From positions 1 to 64,000 of the forward strand of contig CALUIV010000011.1 of assembly GCA_944320775.1 (NCBI GenBank): a stretch of 64,000 nt of DNA, given 5' to 3'. The position numbers were made by a program, and so were the translations under genes. How positions within the stretch are numbered: position 1 is the stretch's first letter; the number at the start of each line of letters is the position of its first letter. The DNA comes from an uncultured Paraprevotella sp. GTDB taxonomy: Bacteria > Bacteroidota > Bacteroidia > Bacteroidales > Bacteroidaceae. Shown piece after piece: positions 1-8,273 of the stretch. The notes under the pieces are model-generated. The model made no database searches and was not told the DNA's origin. It worked only from the letters and a program-made list of their open reading frames with translations.

Positions 1-135
1 ACCACGGCAATTAGGACGGTTGCCAACTCATTACCTGAAAACGAAGTAATTCTTCTAACTCTCTTGATTTCAAAGAGATATATTCCTTATACAGATTTAC
101 GCAAAATCTGTGGAATATCCTCAAAAAAACAGTAG
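1..135 (+). CDS. possible C-terminal end of a gene cut by the left edge
   Basis: Frame 1 is open from the first base to a TAG at 133-135, giving 44 residues that end in a lysine-rich tail (key residues ..DLRKICGISSKKQ). The composition is protein-like, with hydrophobic and charged residues alternating, but the fragment is too short to assign to a family. It would converge on the outer membrane protein gene that ends at 168 on the minus strand. An open frame of 44 codons can also arise by chance. Confidence 0.3.
   Translation, partial: TTAIRTVANSLPENEVILLTLLISKRYIPYTDLRKICGISSKKQ
80..118. repeat. nested inverted repeat (hairpin)
   Basis: ATATTCC (80-86) pairs with GGAATAT (112-118), and inside it ACAGATTT (91-98) pairs perfectly with AAATCTGT (104-111) around a 5-base loop. 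The left side carries a 4-base bulge. It lies downstream of the minus-strand gene ending at 168 and could help end its transcript, but no T run follows on either strand. It also overlaps the open frame at 1-135. Confidence 0.4.
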
Positions 136-167
136 ATTGCGGTAGTATTTTTTGAGAATTGATTCTT

Positions 168-3056
168 TTACTCTTTCGGTGTCTTGTTCAGTTTATAGAT
201 AACGTGCAGCATGGCATAACGGGGCAGGCTGTTAATCCAGGTTTCGGTTTGTCCCTGTGCGTTGATGTTATGAGTCACATTACTGATTTGGTTCAGTATA
301 TCCGATGCGTCTATCTTGAAGGTAAGATTTCCTTTCAAGATACTTTTCGAAACGGAAGCATTCCAGATGTAATAAGTGGTGTTCAAGGTGTTGTCTGCGT
401 ATCCGTCGCGGTTGAATATATGAAATTCGCTTACAATCTGCCAATTTGCCGGGAGATTGAACGTACCATTTATTCCGCCGCTTAGATTAAGGGCACTGGT
501 TTCCATAAAGCCGTTGCGCTGGGAAAAACTTCTTAGCCAGCCTGCTTGTATATTAGCTCCGAGTGCCTGATTTCCGATTTTATAGCTGATGTCCAGTCTT
601 TCAGACAGATTGAGATTGTCTACGACGCTACGTATCAGTTGCTCTGTTTCCGAGGCGTAATCCACGGAATGGATGAACGAAGCTTTGGTATTCATTTCCA
701 ACTGGAAAGCCTTTTTCTTGCCCAAAGGAGTGGAATAATTTAGCTCCGCGTTGCCGTTCCAGTTTCCGTTTATGTTTTCCGGTTGCCAGTAACTTATACC
801 GCTGTCACGGTCATATCGTTTGGCATTGGCTATAGCTCGATTGGTTTGGGAAAACGAAGCTTTAATCAGGAAAAACCGATAGGATTGTTTGAGAAATTGC
901 TGAAAATGGAAGTTCAGTAGGTGTGTTTGCGGCCGTTTCAGGTCCGGTCGGGTCATGTAGATATTATTCGGGTCACTGCTGTTGCTGGTACGTATCTGAT
1001 TGTTAATATTCGGCAGAGATTCATCGTAGTTGTATTCCAAAGTCCACATGCAAGATTCCTTGTTGTCCTCTCTATAATGCATGATGTTGAAGGTCGGACT
1101 GAGTCTGTTTGAGAATCGGTTTACAATCGTATCGGTCTGGTCTTTCCGATAATGTAAATGCTCGTTCTGCATCAGACTTTTTATGTATAGATTGATGGCA
1201 TATATAGATTTGGCGGTTGCCGAAGGAGAAATGTGGTATTTGATGGCCAGCGAGGGTATATAGTTGTCTTGTGTCAGTACGGAATGGTAACTGTTTTCGC
1301 GATCCAGTGCCAGCATGCCGGGGTTGATGGCAGAGGGGGGTAGTATCGGTTGTTCCGGATTTGTATCGCTTTCCTCCAGAGCATTGGTCAGGTTGTTTTG
1401 GTCCTGATGGTGGCGTTTGGCTTCCAGAGTGGGAATGATGGTCCAGCTGTATGTACGTCCAGTCTGATAAGGAGCGTATATCCAATCATAGCTGATTTTT
1501 CCGGAAACATTATAACTTTCCGAAGTCTCGTCTGTTAGTTGTAACAGGCGATTACCACCGGTTTGACTGGAGGCCGAACCGTATTGGCGCAGATAAGACA
1601 AGGCCGGATTTTTCTTGTCTTTTATGTATTGACCGCTGACGAATATTTTAAGCAGGTCGTTAGCCAGATGGGGTAGGTTGATGGTGGACAGAGCGTATCC
1701 GTTCGCATTCAGCCGTTCTTTGCTTTCTTCATTTTCCCGTGCTTGGCGGTTAAGCAGCATGCGGTTATAGCGTGAGGTAGTCCAGCTGGGGGCAAAGAGT
1801 GAATCGAGCGATTCCAGACGATAGCTTTCTTCGGGCGATTCTGAGAATTCAGCCAGACGATTCCGGAAGATAGAATTGTCGCGTTTATAGTCAATGTTTG
1901 GCTTGATAAAAATAAAAGCTCTGTCGGTACTGATTTCCAGTTGATGTTTTGATATCAGGTGCTTTCTGAATATTTGGTTTTTTGTTACGCTTCGTCCGTA
2001 AATGTTTTCGGTTGAAAAATAATTGACGCTGCTGGTCTGCTTTTCGGTGTATATATCTTCACGGGTCAGGTTGACAAATCCGTTGTAGCTCACTTTATTT
2101 CGCTTGTAATTGATGTCTATTCCACCCATCTGCAGATCCATCTCACCATCCGGATTCCATCCGGAATCCCAGTAACCTCCCGAAGAGCCGGTCTGTGTAT
2201 CCTTGATGTTGTTCAGATTGACGAAGGCGGCCAGACGGGTATGGCGGAAATAGCTTAAAGCGAAAGCCTTACCCATATATCGGTTGTTCGGTAGACCGTA
2301 ACCGGCATCCAGATTACCGATGAGGCCCTTCATATATTTCTTTTTCAATGTGACATCCATTACCATGTTTTCTTCATATTCCAGTCTTTTTCGGGCTTCG
2401 CTTTTCAGATAGCTGTCTTTTGATGCCCGGTTGTACACCTTAATGTTTTTCACGGTATAAGCCGGAAGATTTTGCAGAGCAATCTTCGGGTTTCCTGAGA
2501 AAAATTCCTCGCCGTTTACCAGCAGACTTTCCATAACCCGGCCGTTGACTTTGATTTGTCCGTCGGTCAGTTCCGCACCGGGAAGTTGAGCTACAAGCGC
2601 ATCCAGCATAGAGCCTTCAGCCAGTTCGAAAGCGGCGGCATCATATACGATCGTATCGCCGCGCATCACCATCTTAATGCGTGTGCTGGTGACAGTTACA
2701 TCTTTCATCTTGATATGCCGTTCCTTTTCCAAGAGCAGATTGTCTATTCCCACGACGCTGCCTCGGTAACTGCCGATGGAGAAATGCCTGATACCAGTGG
2801 CATAACCTTCCTTGTCTGCCAGAAGCGTATAGTTTCCGGGGTGGTAATCTAGTTCCAGTTTATAGTTTCCGTTTTCTTGTGATAAGGTCTTGTAGCTTAT
2901 TTTTATGGTGTCCTGAAAATACAGTTCTATTTTGGCGCTATCCAAGGACTCATAGCTTATACGATCATAAATATTGAAGTTAACCATGCTCTTTTTCTGG
3001 CTATAGAGCAACTGGGTGCTTAGCATCAGGAATAGGAATAAGTATTTGCATTTCAT
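168..3056 (-). CDS. outer membrane beta-barrel receptor-like protein (TonB-dependent receptor superfamily)
   Basis: This 962-residue protein has an N-terminal signal peptide (about residues 1-20), then a carboxypeptidase-regulatory-like beta domain (about 22-110). Next comes a plug-like segment (about 115-235) with the pattern GDTIVYDAAAF..LAEGSMLDALVAQLPG..VNGRVMESLLVNGEEFF, followed by a long barrel rich in aromatic residues. This layout is typical of Bacteroidetes outer membrane proteins related to TonB-dependent receptors (outer membrane beta-barrel family 3). These proteins sit in the outer membrane, and the substrate usually cannot be told from sequence. No SusD-like partner or sigma/anti-sigma pair adjoins it, so it is a stand-alone unit with its own promoter. 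The start ATG at 3054-3056 precedes a clear signal peptide. Confidence 0.85.
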   Translation of the reverse strand: MKCKYLFLFLMLSTQLLYSQKKSMVNFNIYDRISYESLDSAKIELYFQDTIKISYKTLSQENGNYKLELDYHPGNYTLLADKEGYATGIRHFSIGSYRGSVVGIDNLLLEKERHIKMKDVTVTSTRIKMVMRGDTIVYDAAAFELAEGSMLDALVAQLPGAELTDGQIKVNGRVMESLLVNGEEFFSGNPKIALQNLPAYTVKNIKVYNRASKDSYLKSEARKRLEYEENMVMDVTLKKKYMKGLIGNLDAGYGLPNNRYMGKAFALSYFRHTRLAAFVNLNNIKDTQTGSSGGYWDSGWNPDGEMDLQMGGIDINYKRNKVSYNGFVNLTREDIYTEKQTSSVNYFSTENIYGRSVTKNQIFRKHLISKHQLEISTDRAFIFIKPNIDYKRDNSIFRNRLAEFSESPEESYRLESLDSLFAPSWTTSRYNRMLLNRQARENEESKERLNANGYALSTINLPHLANDLLKIFVSGQYIKDKKNPALSYLRQYGSASSQTGGNRLLQLTDETSESYNVSGKISYDWIYAPYQTGRTYSWTIIPTLEAKRHHQDQNNLTNALEESDTNPEQPILPPSAINPGMLALDRENSYHSVLTQDNYIPSLAIKYHISPSATAKSIYAINLYIKSLMQNEHLHYRKDQTDTIVNRFSNRLSPTFNIMHYREDNKESCMWTLEYNYDESLPNINNQIRTSNSSDPNNIYMTRPDLKRPQTHLLNFHFQQFLKQSYRFFLIKASFSQTNRAIANAKRYDRDSGISYWQPENINGNWNGNAELNYSTPLGKKKAFQLEMNTKASFIHSVDYASETEQLIRSVVDNLNLSERLDISYKIGNQALGANIQAGWLRSFSQRNGFMETSALNLSGGINGTFNLPANWQIVSEFHIFNRDGYADNTLNTTYYIWNASVSKSILKGNLTFKIDASDILNQISNVTHNINAQGQTETWINSLPRYAMLHVIYKLNKTPKE

Positions 3057-3110
3057 AGTAGTATGTATTTAGATTTTGAATAAAAAGCAAGATTTTTGTA
3101 GTCCTGATGT

Positions 3111-3142
3111 CAAATATATCCTTTTTAAAAAGAAAAAACAAA
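3111..3142 (-). promoter_or_regulatory. Bacteroidetes-type promoter of the receptor-like gene
   Basis: Read on the minus strand, a -33 TTTG (3139-3142) is followed after 20 bases by TATATTTG (3111-3118), an exact match to the TAnnTTTG -7 consensus. It lies 55 bases upstream of the start at 3056. Confidence 0.65.
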
Positions 3143-3230
3143 TTTAGTGCTGCTTTTAAGAAGGATGATCTGAATTGGCAACAAATGCACTGAAAAAGTG
3201 CAGGATAGCATTAAAATAAAGAACAAAAAG

Positions 3231-3262
3231 TTTGCAGTGAAAAGAAAATAGTTGTACCTTTG
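3231..3262 (+). promoter_or_regulatory. promoter of rpsO
   Basis: TTTG at 3231-3234 and TACCTTTG at 3255-3262, spaced by 20 bases, match the Bacteroidetes -33/-7 consensus. The leader to the rpsO start is about 30 bases. Confidence 0.75.
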
Positions 3263-3300
3263 CAACCGCTAAATGAATTTTTACTCAAAAACAAAAAGTT

Positions 3301-3570
3301 ATGTATTTAGACGCAGCTAAAAAGCAAGAAATCTTTGGACAGTACGGAAAGTCTAACACTGATACTGGTTCAGCAGAGAGCCAGATTGCATTGTTTTCAT
3401 ACCGTATTTCCCGTTTGACGGAGCACATGAAGCAGAACCGTAAAGATTATAGTACTGAAAGAGCTTTGACAGGTTTGGTAGGAAAGCGTCGCGCTTTGTT
3501 GAACTACCTGAAGGCACGTGATATCGAAAGATATCGTGCTATCGTTAAAGCACTTGGTTTGCGTAAGTAA
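3301..3570 (+). CDS. rpsO: 30S ribosomal protein S15
   Basis: The product is 89 residues, the normal length for S15, a primary 16S rRNA-binding protein of the small subunit. It also helps form the bridge to the large subunit. The family signature is clear: GSAESQIALFSYRISRLTEHMK at about 23-44 and GLVGKRRALLNYLKARDIERYRAIVKALGLRK at the C-terminus. The gene is monocistronic, with its own promoter 40-70 bases upstream and a strong terminator just after the stop. In enterobacteria S15 represses its own mRNA; no such structure is evident in this short leader. Confidence 0.98.
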   Translation: MYLDAAKKQEIFGQYGKSNTDTGSAESQIALFSYRISRLTEHMKQNRKDYSTERALTGLVGKRRALLNYLKARDIERYRAIVKALGLRK

Positions 3571-3593
3571 TTTCGCAACTGCTAAAGATTTTG

Positions 3594-3625
3594 ACCGCTT
3601 TCCTGTTTGGAAGGCGGTTTTTTTT
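3594..3625 (+). terminator. rho-independent terminator of rpsO
   Basis: ACCGCTTTCC (3594-3603) pairs with GGAAGGCGGT (3609-3618), with one G-U pair, around a 5-base loop. A run of eight T follows. Confidence 0.9.
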
Positions 3626-3634
3626 GTATTTTTG
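3606..3634 (+). promoter_or_regulatory. probable promoter of the YfhO-family gene
   Basis: TATTTTTG (3627-3634) matches the -7 consensus. A TTTG lies at 3606-3609, with a spacing of 17 that is slightly short. The promoter is embedded in the rpsO terminator, so the terminator's T run sits between the two boxes. Confidence 0.5.
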
Positions 3635-3708
3635 CACGGACAGCGATAAGATTTGGCGACAGGTTTTGCTGCCTGTGTTGTCATGCAATTAATTAAAACA
3701 ATAATAAA

Positions 3709-6240
3709 ATGAACAAATTGAAAACGATCCTTCCCGATGTGTTGGCCATCGTATTCTTCATTTTGATTGGTTTTGCCTATTTTTTCAAACCGATCAGTGA
3801 GGGGTGGGTGTTGACCGGACATGACCATACCGGTGGTACTGGTTCGGGATCTGAACTTACAGAGTATTATCAGCGTACCGGTGAGCGTAGTCGCTGGACG
3901 AATGTTTTGTTTTGCGGTATGCCGACTTATCAGATGGCGCCCAGTTATGATTCGACAGATATATTAGTCGGTGTCCAGAAAATCTATCAGTTAGGGCTTC
4001 CGGTTTATGCCATGTATGTGTTTATCATGCTGTTGGGCTTCTATATCCTGTTGCGTGCTTTTGACTTTAAAGTCTGGATGGCGGCTTTGGGAGCCATTCT
4101 TTGGGCTTTCTCTTCCTATTATTTTATTATTATTGCGGCCGGTCATATCTGGAAATTCTTTGCATTGGCCTTCATTCCGCCGACAATCGCCGGTCTGGTG
4201 CTCTGTTATCGTGGCAAGTATCTTTGGGGTGGTGTGGTGACAGCTTTGTTCACGGCCCTGCAGATCATGTCCAATCATGTGCAGATGAGCTATTATTTCC
4301 TGTCGGTTATGTTGCTCATGGCCTTGGCTTATTTGGCTCAGGCTATCCGGAATAAGACGTTGAATCAATGGTTTAAAGCAACGGGTGTGTTGGTCGTAGC
4401 CGGTCTTTTGGGTATTTGCATCAATCTTTCCAATTTGTATCATACTTATGAGTATAGTAAGGAAAGTATGCGCAGCAAGAGCGAACTGACGCATCGCGAC
4501 ATTAAAGATCCCGAAAATCAGACCAGTAGCGGACTGGAGCGCGATTATATCACGCAGTGGAGCTATGGTATTGGAGAAACCTGGACTTTACTGGTACCCA
4601 ATACAAAGGGAGGAGCATCGTTCCCGCTGACAGCCAGCAAAACAGCCATGAAAAAGGCTGATCCGCAGTTTGCACCCATTTATCAGGCTTTCGGACAGTA
4701 TTGGGGCGAACAGCCCGGTACGAGTGGTCCGGTCTATGTCGGTGCATTTGTGCTGATGCTTTTTGTTTTGGGACTCTTTATTGTTAAAGGACCAATGAAG
4801 TGGGCTTTGCTGATTGCAACGATTCTCTCCATCCTGCTTTCCTGGGGAAAGAATTTCATGGGATTTACGGATTTCTTCCTCGATTATGTTCCGATGTACG
4901 ATAAATTCCGTACGGTAGCTTCTATTTTGGTTATTGCCGAGTTTACCATTCCTTTACTGGCTATGCTCGCCCTGAAGGAAATTGTTGAGAAACCGGAGAT
5001 CCTGAAGACACAGTTCAAGGCTGTATGTGGCAGTTTTGCCGTGACTGGTGGTATTGCTTTACTTTTTGCCTTGCTTCCGGATGTCTTTTTCGGCCAATAC
5101 ATTTCTACGGCAGAATACAGTATGCTCCAGGGGGCGGCTGCAGCCGGTTATATTCCCGGAGAATATTTGTTGCCGATTGTGAACAATCTGGAAGAAATGC
5201 GCCGTGCCGTATTTGTTGAAGATGCCTGGAGAAGTTTCTTTGTCGTCTTCCTTGGTGCTTTGCTGTTGCTGGCTTTCTATATGAAGAAAATCAACAAGCC
5301 TATTTTTATCGGTACTCTGATAGCTCTGTGTCTGGTCGATTTGTGGCAGGTAGACAAGCGTTATCTGAACGACGGTATGTTCAGCGAACCGGTAAAAGAC
5401 ATGAAAGAAATGGTCAAGACACCGGCCGACGAACAAATCCTGAAAGATCCGCAACTGTATTATCGTGTTTTGAATCTGACTACGAATACCTTTAATGAGA
5501 ACAACACTTCGTTTTTCCATAAGAGCGTAGGTGGTTATCATGCAGCCAAATTGCGTCGTTATCAGGAAATGATTGAAGAGCACATTACTCCTGAAATGAG
5601 TGCCTTTGCATCGGCAGCAACACAAGTGAACGGACAGATGGATCAGGTGAATGGAGATTCTATCTATCCGGTGCTGGATATGCTGAATGTAAAATATGTG
5701 ATTATGGGACAGCAAGGTGGTCAGTCTTTCCCTGTTTTGAATCCGCATGTTAATGGAAACGGCTGGTTTGTCAGTCGGGTGAAGTATGTTCCCAATGCTG
5801 ACGAAGAAATTTTGAGTCTGCACCATGAACCGTTGAAAGAAGTGGCTATTGTCGACCAGCGTTTCAAGGAACAATTGGGGAATGCCGCCGAACAACAGCC
5901 GAAAGATTCGCTGAGCCGGGTAGAATTGACCAAGTATGACGCCAATGCACTTACTTATGAGGTGAATTCCTCAAAGGGAGGTGTCGTCGTGTTCTCGGAG
6001 ATCTATTATCCGGGTTGGACGGCTACTGTGGATGGAGAACCTGTAGAGATAGCCCGTGCCAACTACATCCTGCGTGCTATTCAGGTTCCGGCCGGAAAGC
6101 ATGTTGTGGAATTCAAGTTTGATCCGCAAAGTGTTCATACGACCGAGGCTATTGCTTATACGGCGCTGGCTATTCTGTTTGTCGGTTTTCTGTTCCTGCT
6201 TTATCGGGAAATCCGACGGAAAAAAGTGCAGAAAGATTAA
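3709..6240 (+). CDS. YfhO-family integral membrane protein
   Basis: This 843-residue protein has a first membrane helix at about 8-26. A conserved extracytoplasmic segment follows (TGHDHTGGTGSGSELTEYYQRTG..W.N.LFCGMPTYQM), then about twelve further hydrophobic helices. A soluble C-terminal beta domain (about 640-800; YYPGWTATVDGEPVEIARANYILRAIQVPAGKHVVEFKF) precedes a last helix. That C-terminal motif is typical of YfhO-like proteins, which have the look of GT-C glycosyltransferases. Members in Gram-positive bacteria help glycosylate teichoic acids; the role in Bacteroidetes is unknown to me. A lipid-linked sugar donor is a plausible substrate, by inference. The gene stands alone between its own promoter and terminator. 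Confidence 0.85.
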   Translation: MNKLKTILPDVLAIVFFILIGFAYFFKPISEGWVLTGHDHTGGTGSGSELTEYYQRTGERSRWTNVLFCGMPTYQMAPSYDSTDILVGVQKIYQLGLPVYAMYVFIMLLGFYILLRAFDFKVWMAALGAILWAFSSYYFIIIAAGHIWKFFALAFIPPTIAGLVLCYRGKYLWGGVVTALFTALQIMSNHVQMSYYFLSVMLLMALAYLAQAIRNKTLNQWFKATGVLVVAGLLGICINLSNLYHTYEYSKESMRSKSELTHRDIKDPENQTSSGLERDYITQWSYGIGETWTLLVPNTKGGASFPLTASKTAMKKADPQFAPIYQAFGQYWGEQPGTSGPVYVGAFVLMLFVLGLFIVKGPMKWALLIATILSILLSWGKNFMGFTDFFLDYVPMYDKFRTVASILVIAEFTIPLLAMLALKEIVEKPEILKTQFKAVCGSFAVTGGIALLFALLPDVFFGQYISTAEYSMLQGAAAAGYIPGEYLLPIVNNLEEMRRAVFVEDAWRSFFVVFLGALLLLAFYMKKINKPIFIGTLIALCLVDLWQVDKRYLNDGMFSEPVKDMKEMVKTPADEQILKDPQLYYRVLNLTTNTFNENNTSFFHKSVGGYHAAKLRRYQEMIEEHITPEMSAFASAATQVNGQMDQVNGDSIYPVLDMLNVKYVIMGQQGGQSFPVLNPHVNGNGWFVSRVKYVPNADEEILSLHHEPLKEVAIVDQRFKEQLGNAAEQQPKDSLSRVELTKYDANALTYEVNSSKGGVVVFSEIYYPGWTATVDGEPVEIARANYILRAIQVPAGKHVVEFKFDPQSVHTTEAIAYTALAILFVGFLFLLYREIRRKKVQKD

Positions 6241-6269
6241 TGTAAATCATTTTTAATATTTGATGGCGA

Positions 6270-6302
6270 AGAGGATATGTCGAAGGGCATATCCTCTTTT
6301 TT
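6270..6302 (+). terminator. rho-independent terminator after the YfhO-family gene
   Basis: AGAGGATATG (6270-6279) pairs perfectly with CATATCCTCT (6288-6297) around an 8-base loop, followed by T residues to 6302. Confidence 0.9.
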
Positions 6303-6349
6303 AGGTTAAAAAAGTAGGGGTGCGGATGACAATGAGTTTAATTATCGCT

Positions 6350-6357
6350 TACCTTTG
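6350..6357 (+). promoter_or_regulatory. -7 box that fixes the start of the GNAT-nitrilase gene
   Basis: TACCTTTG lies inside the longest possible reading frame (from 6320), upstream of the ATG at 6380. The matching -33 box is poor. Transcription from here begins after 6360, so the ATG at 6380 is the likely start. Confidence 0.5.
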
Positions 6358-6379
6358 CATCCGATTATCATTATATGTT

Positions 6380-7918
6380 ATGGAAGAGCAAAATATAGGA
6401 AAAGTCTTGGTGCGTCCGCTTCAGATTGAAGACTATGCCCAGCTGGCCCAATCCTTCCGTCGCGTGTATTCAGACGGTAGCGATGTTTTCTGGACCCATC
6501 ATCAGATTGAAACTTTGTTGCGTATATTTCCTGAAGGACAGGTTGTGACGGTTGCCGATGACAAGATTGTCGGTTGTGCCTTGTCGATCATTGTAGACTA
6601 CAATCTGGTGAAAGGCGACCACACTTATGCAAAGGTGACGGGAAATGAAACTTTCTCGACACATAATCCCAAGGGAAACATTCTTTATGGTATCGAGGTG
6701 TTTATTCATCCCGACTATCGGGGGTTACGCCTGGCCCGCCGTATGTATGAATATCGCAAAGAGCTTTGCGAGCAATTGAATCTGAAGGCGATTATGTTTG
6801 GTGGCCGTATTCCGAACTATCACAAATATGCCGACCGGATGCGTCCGAAAGAATATATCGAACGGGTGGGTAAACGTGAAATTTACGACCCCGTGCTTAC
6901 GTTCCAGCTTTCGAACGATTTCCACGTGCGCAAGGTGATGACCAATTATCTGCCCAACGACGAAGAGTCCAAGCATTATGCCTGCCTGTTGCAGTGGGAT
7001 AATATCTACTATCAGCCGCCTACGGAGAATGCCAATCCGATTCCGGCGAAGACCAGCGTCCGTGTCGGTCTGGTACAGTGGCAGATGCGTAACTATCATT
7101 CCATCGACGACTTGTTCGAGCAGATTGAGTTTTTTGTGGACGCCGTGTCGGGGTATAAAAGCGATTTCATCCTCTTTCCGGAATATTTCAATGCTCCATT
7201 GATGGAGGAGTTCAACCACATGAGCGAGTCACAGGCCATTCGCGGTCTTTGTTCCTATACCGATGAGATTCGCGAACGTTTCCTGAAACTGGCCATCAGC
7301 TACAACATTAATATCATTACCGGAAGTATGCCGTTGCAGCGTGAAGACGGTTTGTATAATGTCGGTTTCCTGTGCCGTCGCGACGGAACGTATGAGATGT
7401 ACGAAAAGATTCATGTTACCCCCGAAGAAACAAAAAGTTGGGGTTTGAGTGGAGGTAGCCGGGTTCAGACGTTCGACACGGATTGTGCCAAAATCGGCGT
7501 GCTGATCTGTTACGACGTTGAGTTTCCTGAGTTGTCGCGTATTATGGCCGATCAGGGTATGCAGATTCTGTTTGTTCCTTTCCTGACCGACACGCAGAAT
7601 GCTTATTCCCGTGTGCGTGTCTGTGCTCAGGCGCGTGCCATCGAGAATGAGTGTTTCGTCGTGATAGCCGGAAGTGTGGGTAACCTGCCCCGTGTGCATA
7701 ACATGGACATTCAGTATGCCCAGTCCGGTGTGTTCACACCTTGTGATTTTGCCTTCCCTACGGATGGCAAGCGTGCCGAAGCCACTCCGAACACTGAGAT
7801 GATTCTGGTTTCTGATGTGGATCTGGACTTGCTCAACGAACTGCATACATATGGTAGTGTGCGGACCTTGAAGGACCGTCGCCGGGATTTGTATGAGGTG
7901 CGGTTCAAGAATAAATGA
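6380..7918 (+). CDS. fused GNAT acetyltransferase / carbon-nitrogen hydrolase
   Basis: This 512-residue protein has an N-terminal GNAT-like acetyltransferase domain (about 8-200; a loop near IEVFIHPDYRGLRLARRMYE resembles the acetyl-CoA binding turn). A complete nitrilase-superfamily domain follows (about 229-505). The catalytic triad of the latter is visible: Glu268 in FPEYF, Lys343 in YEKIHVTP and Cys377 in LICYDVEFPE. Nitrilase-family enzymes hydrolyse amides or nitriles, and this fused subfamily is widespread but poorly characterised. An amidase acting on a product of the acetyltransferase is an inference. The frame could begin at 6320, but a -7 promoter box lies between, so the ATG at 6380 is preferred. 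The gene is monocistronic. Confidence 0.88.
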   Translation: MEEQNIGKVLVRPLQIEDYAQLAQSFRRVYSDGSDVFWTHHQIETLLRIFPEGQVVTVADDKIVGCALSIIVDYNLVKGDHTYAKVTGNETFSTHNPKGNILYGIEVFIHPDYRGLRLARRMYEYRKELCEQLNLKAIMFGGRIPNYHKYADRMRPKEYIERVGKREIYDPVLTFQLSNDFHVRKVMTNYLPNDEESKHYACLLQWDNIYYQPPTENANPIPAKTSVRVGLVQWQMRNYHSIDDLFEQIEFFVDAVSGYKSDFILFPEYFNAPLMEEFNHMSESQAIRGLCSYTDEIRERFLKLAISYNINIITGSMPLQREDGLYNVGFLCRRDGTYEMYEKIHVTPEETKSWGLSGGSRVQTFDTDCAKIGVLICYDVEFPELSRIMADQGMQILFVPFLTDTQNAYSRVRVCAQARAIENECFVVIAGSVGNLPRVHNMDIQYAQSGVFTPCDFAFPTDGKRAEATPNTEMILVSDVDLDLLNELHTYGSVRTLKDRRRDLYEVRFKNK

Positions 7919-7952
7919 TATTCGTCTCAATTTTTAATCAAAATATAATTGG

Positions 7953-7992
7953 TTCAGGCGGTCTGATTATGGCCGCCTGAATTATTTTTTTC
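7953..7992 (+). terminator. terminator of the GNAT-nitrilase gene
   Basis: TTCAGGCGG (7953-7961) pairs perfectly with CCGCCTGAA (7973-7981) around an 11-base loop, then a T-rich tail. Confidence 0.85.
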
Positions 7993-8198
7993 TCAGAACA
8001 GCAGGGATTAAGATATATTTTTAAACCTTGCTCTTTTGAGTTTTTTTAATGTAATGCGAGTTCAAATAGCATTATTCTATAATTGTACAAACAAATTTAT
8101 ATTTGAAAGTTTAAATGTAGAATAAATATTGAATAGATAATTACATATTGTATTTATATTCCCTTGTTAAATAAAAAATATCTTTTTTGTCTATTTTT

Positions 8199-8229
8199 TT
8201 TGCATATTGTAAATATACTTGTATATTTG
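8199..8229 (+). promoter_or_regulatory. promoter of receptor copy A with an internal operator-like palindrome
   Basis: TTTG (8199-8202) and TATATTTG (8222-8229) are spaced by 19 bases. Between them, and overlapping the -7 box, is the perfect inverted repeat AAATATAC-TT-GTATATTT (8211-8228), flanked by a further weaker symmetry (TG..CA). A protein bound there would block the promoter. A related element lies upstream of copy C. Confidence 0.65.
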
Positions 8230-8273
8230 CATATATTAATAGATAGTAATAATCATTAAACGGATATTTTTAT

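Larger units (their letters stand above)
7919..8273. other. AT-rich intergenic region (355 bases)
   Basis: It holds the terminator of the upstream gene (7953-7992), then about 200 bases of very AT-rich sequence without a plausible reading frame. The promoter and palindrome of receptor copy A lie at 8199-8229, and an untranslated leader of about 40 bases follows. Confidence 0.7.

Noticed and set aside
5059..5895. A 278-codon minus-strand frame
   Set aside because: It is antisense to the YfhO-family gene, with no start context or domain.
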